From: Cryptomeria japonica | Taxonomy: Eukaryota > Streptophyta > Pinopsida > Cupressales > Cupressaceae | Length of the DNA stretch: 64,000 bases | Direction of reading: 5' to 3' | Assembly (NCBI RefSeq): GCF_030272615.1 | Contig: NC_081411.1 | Location: 828,744,897 to 828,808,896, forward strand | In this document: positions 22,624-33,424 of the stretch, in pieces | How the letters are laid out: the number at the start of each line of letters is the position of its first letter | Position numbering within the stretch: the first letter of the stretch is position 1 | Made by a program: the position numbers and the translations under genes | The notes under the pieces: model-generated | Told to the model about the DNA's origin: nothing | The model's input: only the letters and a program-made list of their open reading frames with translations | Databases searched by the model: none

Positions 22624-24740
22624 TTGAGTTCTATTGGCCCACTTTTCCTGCATATAGATTCTATGGAGGATATTTTGAGGCAAGAGGATTATTTCAATAA
22701 CACCTTTATTAATGATGCTCTCCCACTTAAAGATGCAACATTAAAAAATAGTACTATTCCCTCTCCCAAAAGTGACCCTACCCATAAGGACATCATTATG
22801 CAAGAAGATATTTTTAACACTCCTAATGATCTCACTATTTGGGATTAACCATAGGATGATGATGTTGATTATTCTCTTAATTTGTTTCTCCCCGATGAGA
22901 GTACCTTGGTCAAAGAGGATGAAAGTATGATAAAGAGGGTGATATGATTGACAATTCCCTCAATAACACCTCACCTTCTATTGATTTCAATAATTTTTCC
23001 TCTAAAGATGAAGTATATGCCTTTCCCCGACTTGGTTCTACTCATGAGGATACCCTAGTTCAAGGAGAGATTGTTAATATTTCTTTCAAATATCTCCCTC
23101 TCATTGATGAACCTTTGAAAAGTAATCATTCTCCTAGAGTGTACCTCCCCCATGTGGATCCTTTGGAAGAGGAGGAAATTATAGCTACCTTTCTTAGTCA
23201 CATTACACCTTCTTTTGATGAAGCATTAATAGCTAATGGTATTCCTTCTCCCAAAATTGATCCTACCCATGATAACATTTTGGTGCAAGAAGAGACTATC
23301 AACACTTCTTTCAATAATTCCCACCATATAAATTATGTTGATGTTTCTCCTAAAATGTGCACCCCTTGTAAGGATAATTTGGAACACAAGAATGATCTTA
23401 GGTCACAAAGGCTTGTTATCTTTAATACTCCCTTCTATGAGAATCTCCTTTTCATCCAATCCAAAGAAAAAATTATTCATGAAGAAATGTTTAAGGATGA
23501 TAAGTCTATTTATGAACCATCTCATGATTTCATCTCTACTAGATCCTCTTTACATGTTCCCAAACCTTCTTCAATCAATATGGTGCATGTGAATGGTTAT
23601 GAAACACCTAATAAACCTCTCTTCACAATTCAAGGTGCTAGTCATTTTCCAAATCTAATTAATCCTCTCTTTGTGGTTCAAGGTGGTTATAGTAATGATG
23701 CCTTTTGCACCCCTAACAAACCTATTATTATTGTGCAAGGAGGATATCCCACTAAGAGTCTTTATGAGTGTGCTAAACAAATAACTCGAGACCGTTACAA
23801 TTCAGTTGCCTACATGTATAATACACTGAACAATAGGCAACCTAATCCTTCTCTGGTTATCCCTTCTTCACTTCCCACTTCTCAACCCATTCTTCCACAA
23901 GCACCTCATATCTCACAAACTCTTGGTAAGGAGTATGATATTATTGAACAACTTAAAGCTACTCCTGCTAAGATATCTCTTTGGGATTTAATTCAAACTT
24001 CATCGACACGTCATAGAATGTTACAAGATTCTTTAAAGAACTTAGATGTCCCACCTGCAGTGACACCTAATAATATGGCTTCTTTTCTTGATCCTATAAA
24101 TACTCCTAAAGCTCAAATTGTGTTCACCTAAGATGAGGTGCCCTCCCATGAGATTAAACAACAATATGATCCCCTTATGATTGTTGTCATTATCAATGGT
24201 AATGCTATAAGATGAACCCTTATTGACAATGGCTCTAGCCTTAATGTTTGTAGCATTGATCTATTACATAAGATTAAGGTGGACATATCTCTTATTAAAC
24301 CAGACTCCCTTACTATTCGTGGTTTTGATAATGTTGCTAGGTCTTCGTTAGGTATTATAACCTTACCTATCAAGGCAGGACCTATTATTTTACCCACACC
24401 TATTCATGTCATGCTTGATAAGATCACCTACAATCTTCTATTAGGACAACCTTGACTTCGTTGTATGCAAGTTGTCCCTTCTACTTTGCATAAGCAGCTT
24501 AAGTTCATCTACAACAATAAGATGTATACCTTGCTTGCTGATACCAATCCAAAAGCTCCATTGCAAACCTCTTCTTCTTGTTCAACTACTTCCAATCCTT
24601 CTAAAAATACTCCTACATCTCCAGCTATGCCGATTTCCTTGAATACCCTTGTTCCCCCTAGTGATTCCAAGATTCTTGAAAAGGATTCTACTCAATATGA
24701 GTCCTCTTATCTTTTCTCCCGAAGAGTTACTCTCAGATGA
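22624..24740 (+). pseudogene. gag-like region and retropepsin-like protease of X
   Basis: The first part carries degenerate peptide repeats of about 50 residues built on (I)PSPKxDPTHxxxxxQE(E/D)xxN. They are read through 22624-22848 and, after a frameshift and stops, 22944 onwards. One frame from 22944 to 24740 then contains a block typical of Ty3/Gypsy polyproteins before the protease (ISLWDLIQTSSTRHRML), and a protease with DNGSS (24225 on), RGFDN, LLLGQP and VPSTLHKQLKF. Premature stops lie at 24129-24131, in the position after NGNAIR, and after LLLGQP where tryptophan is usual. The order gag then protease fits Ty3/Gypsy. No polymerase follows. Confidence 0.8.
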
Positions 24741-24881
24741 TGATTGGGGATCTCTAGACTTTAACCCTACTTTTGTGGGAGAATATAGGGTCTCTTGGAA
24801 AGGGTCTAAATTTGAGAAGGAGAATACAAGGATGGACCTAAAAAGCAACCCACTTTGTCTAAATAATTAAGTAATAATTTT

Positions 24882-25430
24882 GTGGTTGCTTCTAATTCAA
24901 GCAATTATCCACAATCATCTTCTTATTCATCTAATCATGGCATTGGGACCTATGAGGCCTCACAATCTTTTTCTGATTTGGCATCCCTTTATGGTCATAG
25001 TTTTCACATTTTAGCTAAGAGTGGATATAATTGTAATGGTTGTGGAACAAATGAACAAGTGATCAAAGTTCCTTTAGAAAATAACATGCATGAATCTTCA
25101 TTTGGACTTGGATATAATCCTTCAAAGCCCACCAAAGCATCTAAAAGACCATCTCTCAATGTAAATTCTATATTTAGTAGTGATGATAAATTCACTTCAA
25201 TTAGATCATCCTATATATATCCCAGCATTCATCCCCCTCGTAAGGAAATTGTGGTGATTGACTGTAAGCCTCTTTATGAATCTCCCCAAGAGATTTCCAA
25301 TCCCGCCTATGAGGCCTTATCCTCTATTCATTCTACTATCATCTCTTCTAGAAATAAGGCCCTAATAAAATATGATTATCCCTCTTCTAAGGATTCTTGT
25401 CTGCAAGAGGAACATGACTTTGTGGCCTAA
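24882..25430 (+). CDS. uncharacterised 182-codon frame at the end of X's coding region
   Basis: A serine-rich open frame beginning MVASNSSNYPQSSSYSSNHG. It contains GLGYNPSKPTKASKRP, a phrase reminiscent of the segment that follows the protease in some plant Gypsy polyproteins. No catalytic motif is visible. It is probably the surviving end of the polyprotein after loss of the polymerase, in a frame different from the protease. Confidence 0.4.
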   Translation: MVASNSSNYPQSSSYSSNHGIGTYEASQSFSDLASLYGHSFHILAKSGYNCNGCGTNEQVIKVPLENNMHESSFGLGYNPSKPTKASKRPSLNVNSIFSSDDKFTSIRSSYIYPSIHPPRKEIVVIDCKPLYESPQEISNPAYEALSSIHSTIISSRNKALIKYDYPSSKDSCLQEEHDFVA

Positions 25431-26900
25431 ACTTCTCCTACAAACTGCTCTCTTGATCAAGACTTTTCAATATTTAGCATCTTATACTTATTTTTAATCT
25501 CATAGATGGTAGATAATTTAACATGTCATAATCAAATTCTTCATCCAATTTTTCATATCTTCAAATAACACTAGTGGCTATTATGTTGCTCATCATTATG
25601 TGACATTGGTAGCTCACTTACTGGGGGCTCATTATCATTCATGATAGTAAAATTTCATGTGCAATCATACCTTGGAAGCAACATAAAAGCCTATTTCTAT
25701 CCCATCTGGGGGGCAAGAGTGATTTCAAACATCTCTCCTTCTTAAGGTAAAAAATTTCCCCTTTGCGAAGTAGTTTTTTCTATAAGGATTTCTTATCGAT
25801 TATAGAGGTGTATATTCCTATTGGGAACTCCCTCTCTCATATTGGAACAAGTATCCCTAATGAGGATCTTTAGTACATATCCTTAATTGGACATCTTCCT
25901 TAGTGTACAAAGTCTTTAATCATTCATCAAATTCTTTTCTTCATTGAGTGGTATCTTTTATAAGGAACCCTTCTATAATGTGAATGTACATATCCTTGAT
26001 GAGGATCTCTTTCCTTCTTTTAGAAGAATGTTTCTTTTATAAACGATCTCTCTTTGATGTCCTTGCCTCTATACTTGGGGGGCAAGGGAGATATTTCAAT
26101 CTTATCTCTTTTTCTAAAGATTCACCTTTCCTTTGTTGAGTGGTATTATTCATTTGATGTCATTTCTTGCATAGAATACGTGTCTTCCTTATCTAGGACC
26201 TATTCACTGTTCGAAATGATACATATTTCATGAACATTCTCTCATTAGTGAAATTGTGCAATCCTTCGCTAAGAATCCTCTTTTCCTAAATAAATATTGG
26301 AGAAGGTGTGTATTCTTATTTTGCTTCTCCTCTCTTTCAAGATGTTATCTTTATCAAAGATCCCTTCTATTCTTGAAAGTGGATGTCTTTGATAATTCTC
26401 TTCCTCCTTTTTTCATAATTTAAAAGGTAATTATTTTCTAAACCCTAATTTGGCATTTCTTTCATGCTTAATCTTTCATCTTGTGTTAGAGAGTTCCAAT
26501 CCTCATACTCTTGGTTATGTTGAAATTGGGTTCAATTCTCTTTCTTACCAAATGTTTCATAATGTGCTTCGATCTTGTATCAAGCTTTGTTGTGAGCATT
26601 TTCCATCACCTATTTTCACAATTCGTTATGGTAAACATGATACCCTATTTCACCTCACTAGATTAGCAAGCTGAAACAAGGGGGGCATATAGCTACCCGA
26701 TAATTTCCTTACTTCCCTAGTAAGCATTAGGTGATTTTGTGATTTTATCTAAAATGTGGTTTTGTAGGGTGTGGTTCCTAACAGTATACTGTAGATATCG
26801 CTGGAGGCTTCGTCCGACACCTTATGGATATATCCTTTTTCATGAATGTTTTTTTTTCTATATTTTAGATTACATATGCACATAGTGTCATATGACCGCT
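25431..26900 (+). other. 3' non-coding region of X
   Basis: No coding motif. Phrases such as CTGGGGGGCAAGAGTGATTT and CTTGGGGGGCAAGGGAGAT recur (near 25708 and 26075), as is common in the tails of plant Gypsy-derived non-autonomous elements. A 74-codon frame at 26450-26674 has no recognisable product. Confidence 0.5.
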
Positions 26901-26915
26901 AAAGTGGGAGCTAAA
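26901..26915 (+). other. polypurine tract of X
   Basis: AAAGTGGGAGCTAAA directly before the right LTR start TGTAGCATCG. Confidence 0.8.
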
Positions 26916-29821
26916 TGTAGCATCGTAAATTGTACACCCTTAATTGGGTGGTACAATTCCATGCTTAGGTTAGCACCCGCCTTAGTGTGTTTGTATTTTA
27001 AATTTCAAATTCCCTTTAAGCATTCAATTAATTAATTAAATTAAATTAAAGATCTTCTCTTATCACTCTACACACCATAAAATTAGGCCCTTTACCCTAA
27101 GTATGCCCCTTTTTATTTTATTCTCCCAATTAATCATTTCATCAAATTGTTGGATATTGTTGGTCATTGTTGCTGCTAGGATATGTTATTGTCATTGATT
27201 TCAACATATTCCTATGTATTGCTATGGTGTTCGTAGATTGGGAAGATCTTATGTTTTGGTTTGCAGTGTTGTTTTGCTCATCACTGTTTTGCAAAGTTCA
27301 ATATTTCCTTTGGTATATTCTGGTGTGATCAGATCTTGTGCCGAGATTTTGAGATATTGTTTGGGATGGTATTGTGTATCTTCATTTCAGATGGTTTGTG
27401 ATTTGGTGCTCCAAAATTTATCTTTCTTCATGACAATTGTCAATTGGTTGTGTTCTTGAGATTTTAGATGTTGATCGATGAAGATTTGATAAGTGGTGTT
27501 GGTACCTATTTTTGATGATCCTAACATGCTTGTCGATGTTTCCTAGTCATGTCCTATTTATTTTGGTGATTTGCATTGATCGTTGTGCAAGTTTTTTGTG
27601 GTTTCTATCAATCGGTGATGATTTGCGTGTTATGTGGTATTTTTGGTGGTGTAGCGTGTTGTGGTTGATCTTGACGTGATTTACGGTGGAGTTGTGTGTT
27701 TGGGAATTTGAATTAGGTCCATGTTATGCTATGTAAATCATTGTATTGGTCTGGTGACCGATCTTTGTATTGTATGATGTAATTTTGTAATTGAGGGTTG
27801 AGGGTTTAGCCAACCTTGTTATCAAGGTTGATGAATTGTATAAATAGGTGATATATTCATGTAATTTAGGTATCAGTGGTGTGTCTACACTATCAAAGAG
27901 AAGTTTATGTGTGATCAAGTGATCTATCTTTTGCTATTGTGATTGTTGAGAGATTAGTGTTGCAGAGCAGACAATTGTGCTTAACCTGAACTGTAATCAG
28001 GCATTTGGAGATGCTATTCTTTCAGTTCATTTCTTCTGGATTGTAGTCCAAATATAATTTGCAAGTCAATGAGACTTCCCTGAGGGTTGTAGCCTTTTGG
28101 ACCATTATATTTGAGTTGTGAGCTCTAGGCAGTGTGCCTGAATGCTTGTGCATTCCCCATTGTAATATTTTCACATACTACTGCAGAGTATCATCTTACA
28201 ATGGGTAGGTTCCCACCATGTTTTTCCCTTAATTGGGTTTTCCACGTCAAAAATCTTGGTGTTGTGTGGTATGCTATTAATTTATGTATCTTCATTATTG
28301 CTGCAGTTTATCAGATCTGTTTTTGTGATTAAGTTTTTCTGTATCCGGTGAAGACTGATTCACCCCCCCCCCCCCTCTTATTCTTCCTTCTTGGTTGTTG
28401 CTAACACAAATACCCTAAATATGTCATATTTCGACCTTCAAGGGCTGATTTCACATATCTAAACATTGCAAATTCCCACATACTCTTGAAATTTGCTTTA
28501 AAATCACAATATCTTGCTTCCCCAAAAATTTGGCGAAAAGTTGGTCGGACCGTGTGTTCGGACCATGTTGGTAAAAACATGTTCCCGACTTTTTCTCCCT
28601 GAATTTTGGGAGCATGTTGTGGCGGTAATTTAATATTCAAATCCAAGAGATTGGTGGAAAATATTATTTCAAGGTCGGCCTATAACTCAAAACAAAGTTA
28701 GGGTCTCCTACATATAACCTTTCCTTTCTTCATTTGAAGGATCTAAGATCTAGCAATTGAAGGAGCCTCTTGTGAAGTGAAAGTGCAGGTTATGGGTAGT
28801 CTACAATAGAAAATCAAGCATTTATCAAGCCTCATATTCAACAATAATTAGGAGTTTTGAAGACATTGAATAATAGGAGATCAACGACTGTTGATTGGCT
28901 TGCACCTCTCCCTTAGGGTTTGGGTATGGTTTCATGTTATTTCATGTCTTTGTATGAGCTTTATAACATTCATTTTCAATTTACATTCATGCTTTATATT
29001 TGTAGTTCATTTATGATTTGAAGCATTTGCATTTACATTTACAAGAATTTAGGGTTTGCTTTTGAAAGCGTAGGATAGAACTTTGAATTCTTAATTATTC
29101 TCATTTAGGATCTTGCATATACACAAGATTCTTGCACACACATTTTTAGGATATTATCGACTATTTGTGGAGGTGGAAACCACCAAAACAAGGGGTTTGA
29201 CTAAGGAAAAACCCTATATAGCCACCTAGACACCATTTTTCAAGTTGCAAGTGCAGGTACAAGAATTCGATGCATGCACGAATTTCGGGACCAACATAAC
29301 ACACAAATAAAAATCCAATCTCAAAATTTGACGTTAGTCTTAAGAGACTAGGGCATGATGCCCTGGTCCTCTCAGTTTTCTTGCATTTTTTGCCAAATTT
29401 GCATCTCAGGCTCTCAGGACCCCAGATCTGCAGTTCCAGCTTCCTGTCAGGTCAGGGACAAAGGGGCCCAGCGCCTTGGTCCTGCCCAATTTGCATAAGA
29501 TTTTAGTAGTAGGTGCACCTCTGAGTCCCTTTTCCAGTCCTCCTTTCAGTATTTCAGTTTCAGTTTAGGTATAATTTGCATTTTCGGTTTATGTGAACTT
29601 TATCTCTCATTTATTAGCATAGTTGATTGTTGCATCATATTTTTCATATCTACTCTTCATTTACAACAAAAGAATAGAAACCCCAAGAGATGTTCCTTGA
29701 CTCTCTCTTCCCTACAAGAAGTAGTCAAAGTGAGATATCTCCCTAGGCTCTTTTGTATTCCACTGTGTACATGAGAGTGGGATTAGGTCTTAGTTGCTTG
29801 GTTCCATTTTTATGCTCCACA
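26916..29821 (+). repeat. right LTR of X, interrupted by a solo LTR
   Basis: The LTR segments are 26916-27147 and 28412-29821. They align to 8442-9675 plus 20377-20807. The LTR ends GCTCCACA, then CATCC. Many substitutions separate the two copies, so X is clearly older than Copia A. Confidence 0.9.
27148..28406 (+). mobile_element. solo LTR inserted in the right LTR of X
   Basis: A 1,259-bp block starts TGTTGGATATTG and ends TTGCTAACA, flanked by CAAAT at 27143-27147 and 28407-28411. The left LTR of X lacks it (ATCAAATACCC at the site), which fixes both borders. A TATA box GTATAAATAGG lies near 27838. A run of 12 C near 28364 followed by TCTTATTCTTCC resembles the end of Copia-type LTRs. No internal region remains, as expected after LTR-LTR recombination. 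Confidence 0.9.
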
Positions 29822-29826
29822 CATCC

Positions 29827-31620
29827 TTCGTGTTCCTCTTGGATTGACATGATAACTTTGCTGCTCTGTACAGACCGACTCACAAGATATTGACCTAGTT
29901 TCTAGGTCAGATTCTAAAGGGCGAGTTTCAGAATTATCTACTCAGAGGCTCACCCTGGCTTTATCATACAAGACAATGGCTAGGTCATGGTTTTTGGAAG
30001 AAGCTTCATTTTCCATAAGAGGATCGACAACAACAATGTAAACAAGGCATCATCCTTGTCAATACTAGCATTATGGTTCTTACTGGTAGGACTCAATTCT
30101 TTGTGAGGTTGGGATGAAGGATTAACCTGTATATCTCCAAGAGGAAGAGAATCACAATCAATTTCAACATCTTGAGGGGTCTCATTATGAGATTCCACAA
30201 GAGTGTTAAAATTATTTGAGAGTTTCAAGAGAGAAATTCTCCCATTAGGGATAGTAAGATCAACCATCTCACCCATCATCGTAGAGAATTATCTCCTTTC
30301 TTCAGTATCCCTAACTATGGTTTTGACAATAGAATGGTTAGTTCTTTTAGTCACGCTAACCATTGGGGCCAGAGATTGAGAATCATCATCCATTGGAATC
30401 AAGATAGGTTCAACAAGAGGGGATTTGTAGAGGATTGTGTGATTTTCATTGAACAATCACTATTTTTCTTAAGCTTTTCTAGGGCAAGCTATTGAGCATT
30501 ATTGCACCTAGACTTGTGAGCCCCGGGTTGGATAAACTGGCCATGTAGATCGTTCTTACTATCTCTTATTTGAGATAACAAGACAACAATGGCCGAATGA
30601 GGCAAGGGGTCAACATTGAATTCCCCAATTTTAAGGAATTTATCAAAATAGGCAAAGCAATAATAACAATCCTCACTACCTCCTTCAAATAATTGAGGCT
30701 TTTCAATAGTGGCAGTTGAGTACCTTTTGCAAAACCCTCGAGTGGAGTCTAAGAAGATGGAATGGGATTACTAACATCTTGTCTCAGGGGAACCTCTAGG
30801 TATATCAAGGGGTTTTCATTTGGATAAAATTGGACAATTCCTCTAAATACGACCTTCTCATCTACAAAGAAAATAGACATTAATTCTACCAAGGGCTTCA
30901 ATAATGCAGACCAAGGGGTCATCATTGACCTTGATTTCTAAGAACATGGGGAGATCTTTTCTGGGATTAACAAAGATTAACACTCTAGCATCCATATGAG
31001 GAAACAAAGATAGGGATGCTATCCACCCTAAGCACCTTGCCAATGGATTTCAACAACTGGGGTATGAAATTCCAAAGCAGAGGGGGAGGTTTTTAACCAC
31101 AATCCACTTAGGGCAAGATAAAGCCAATATCTCATCAGAAATAGCCTTGGGCGATCACTTGAGAGCCCTAAAAGTATAGTTTCCAATGGACTAAAACTAT
31201 TTTTCATCCATTGTCACCTGGGATTTAGGGTCATTGAAAATAATAATAAAAAGCCCTTTTTTGATCATTTTGCAAAATGAAAAATGAAACCCTAATCTTT
31301 TAATCCAGATATTTTTAAAACATTCATCTAAGAATTTGTGGGTCGGGCACTTAGTGATATCCACGGCTACAAGAAACACAATAATGTTTTTCAATCGTAT
31401 CTTCTCATTATTTAAAGCCTATCATTTCATGATTAGAAGTAGTAAGGCCAGATATGAAAAGATTGTCATCGAATTTCGCAAAACCAGGCACAAAAAATGG
31501 GTTTTTGGTTAAAGCCGATTTGATGGATTTGATGCCATTTACAAGGGCATCTTCTTTATTATTAACACGAGGAGCCGAATTTACATCCTCATTGCTATGA
31601 GTCTCATCCTTACGAACACA
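29827..31620 (-). pseudogene. L1-type LINE, ORF1 remnant
   Basis: On the - strand the fragments read as a plant LINE ORF1 with a DUF4283-like region: FHFSFCKMIKKGLFIIIFN near 31290-31240, then DARVLIFVNPRKDLPMF and DPLVCIIEALGRINVYFLC at 30990-30860, where a zinc-knuckle region would begin. A serine- and asparagine-rich tail follows to about 29980. Joining 29827 to 8441 across X restores continuous sequence up to the endonuclease. Several stops break the frame. The exact LINE 5' end was not identified; it is probably near 31.6-31.8 kb. Confidence 0.6.
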
Positions 31621-32327
31621 TTAATCACACCTTACCTTGGAAATTGGAAGAGCCAACCAACACGAACAAGAATTAATGAAGAGAGAAAAACATGAACAAA
31701 GAGCAAGACAATTTATCATGGTCGGACCTCTTCCACACCCTCGCGAAGGACCCTTGTGCCGGGGTAAAACCCTAACATGTATCACCTCCAAAATTGTAGA
31801 GGAAATCTCCAAAATAATTACATATTAATAAATCTTATATAAATAAATATAAAATATAAGTAATATGTATCCATAATTGACCTTTTTATTTTTAAATATT
31901 AAAAAAATTGCTTAACTACTAATCGCTTGTATTACATAATCCTATCATCTTAAAACTATTAAATAAATACATAATAATAATCTTATATAAATAAATAAAT
32001 ATAAATATAAGTAAGATATATCCATATTTGACCTTTTCATTTACTTAACTACTAATCACTTGTATTACATGTAATCCGACATCATAAAAGTATTAATACC
32101 ATATCTTAAAAACATCAATGTAGTAAATGTTCTTAAATACCAAAATAAATTGTCATTAATGTAATAACTATTATGTATGATAATAAAAAAAAATTAATAT
32201 AATAAATGTTCATAAAATTATTTCAAGATACAATAAAAATATAGTGAAGTCAACTCTACTAGAAAAATATAAATAAAAATTAATAATAACTAGGAAAATC
32301 AATCTCTTTCTAGACCGGTAGAATTGA

Positions 32328-32361
<34 letters not shown>

Positions 32362-33212
32362 TATAATGTAGGCTTATTCAACTCCAATCTCATCATTAAG
32401 AAAAATAGTTATCGATCTTCACTAAAAAAATAATTAAAATCACATGAAAAACGCACACATAAAATTTGATTGACCTGTCACCTGCCACACATTTTCAATT
32501 ACCTATATATTCCAGCCTCCTTTCTTTCTAGTACAAAAGATTTTTTAAAAATAATAAAAAATAATTTTATAGTTTTATAATCTCTGCATGCACATTTATG
32601 CATTCTATTTAAAGCCATGTGCGGAAACCCAGACACAGAGCTTACCTCGAAATCTTAGTACACATATTTTAATATATATCAATCAGTTAATCAAAATAAA
32701 AAATATTTTTTATTAGGTAAATATATTTTAATATATATCAATCAGTTAGTCATAAGACGGAAGCTACATAATTATTATATTTGTGATATAGAAGTCAAAA
32801 AATATCTCTGTAGCAACAGTTAGGCAGCCATGGACATGGTTTTGTCTGTATGGATACAATCATATATGTTCTTCTAGAGTATACCAACCATATAGCTTCT
32901 GTAATTGAGAATAATCCTGGGTGGTCATGCATGGAAGTTAATAAATGAACTGATTCAAGCTGAGATTGGATTATGGTTATAGACACATAATGTGATATTT
33001 TTCATCGCTTAAGTTCATCTCAGGTCAATATTGATTCATAACGAGCATTACCCAGCATGGAATTCCTGATTTATCTGCTAAAAACTAAAGTTGGTCGATC
33101 AAATTTGGCAAGCAGGATGTGCAATATGTGGTCTTAGAGTGTTTATGACATACATATTTATAGCTTGTTTGGACGGGATTCCGTGAATTGGTGTCTTAAT
33201 ATTAGATCATCC
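31621..33212 (+). other. upstream region of the ferroportin gene
   Basis: AT-rich DNA with no coding signal. TATA-like strings occur at 33154-33163 (ATATTTATAG, about 50 bp before the ATG) and near 32500 and 32607. Which is used cannot be told. A direct repeat of TATTTTAATATATATCAATCAGTTA lies near 32666 and 32727. Confidence 0.4.
32328..32361. repeat. TTA trinucleotide microsatellite
   Basis: About eleven uninterrupted ATT/TTA units. Confidence 0.95.
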
Positions 33213-33424
33213 ATGGCAGAGTTGGAGGAACATCTTCTACCTAAGAGAGAAACTAATTTGGAAGAAGAAGAAATCATTGAGGTAACAAGTAATAATTCAC
33301 ATTCGAAAGAATCAGACAGGCTGGATTGTGATGTGGAGTCACAAAATGGCCGTGGAATTGAAGTGCCTGCTCATATCTTGAGATATCTTTATGTGGGTCA
33401 TTTTTTAGCTAGATGGGGAGCAAG
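33213..33424 (+). CDS. ferroportin exon 1
   Basis: Encodes residues 1-70 plus two bases of codon 71. The donor is AG|GTATTT. The open frame extends upstream without another ATG before the next stop, so 33213 is taken as the start. The acidic N-tail (NLEEEEIIEV) is followed by the first membrane segment. Confidence 0.9.

Larger units (their letters stand above)
8442..29821 (+). mobile_element. LTR retrotransposon X, Ty3/Gypsy-like, internally deleted, carrying two later insertions
   Basis: Two LTR copies start TGTAGCATCG (8442 and 26916) and end CTCCACA (20807 and 29821). The element is flanked by the perfect 5-bp duplication CATCC (8437-8441 and 29822-29826). Joining the flanks rejoins a LINE on the - strand. 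The internal part (20808-26915) has a primer-site candidate, a degenerate gag-like region, a retropepsin-like domain and a polypurine tract, but no reverse transcriptase, RNase H or integrase motif. It was therefore probably mobilised by a related autonomous element. Each LTR was later hit by a separate insertion: a DNA transposon in the left, a solo LTR in the right. Without these the LTRs are about 1.65 kb each. Confidence 0.9.

Noticed and set aside
28364-28375. Run of 12 C
   Set aside because: A homopolymer near the end of the solo LTR, common in Copia-type LTRs. A polypurine-tract role was considered, but it is inside the LTR and on the wrong side.
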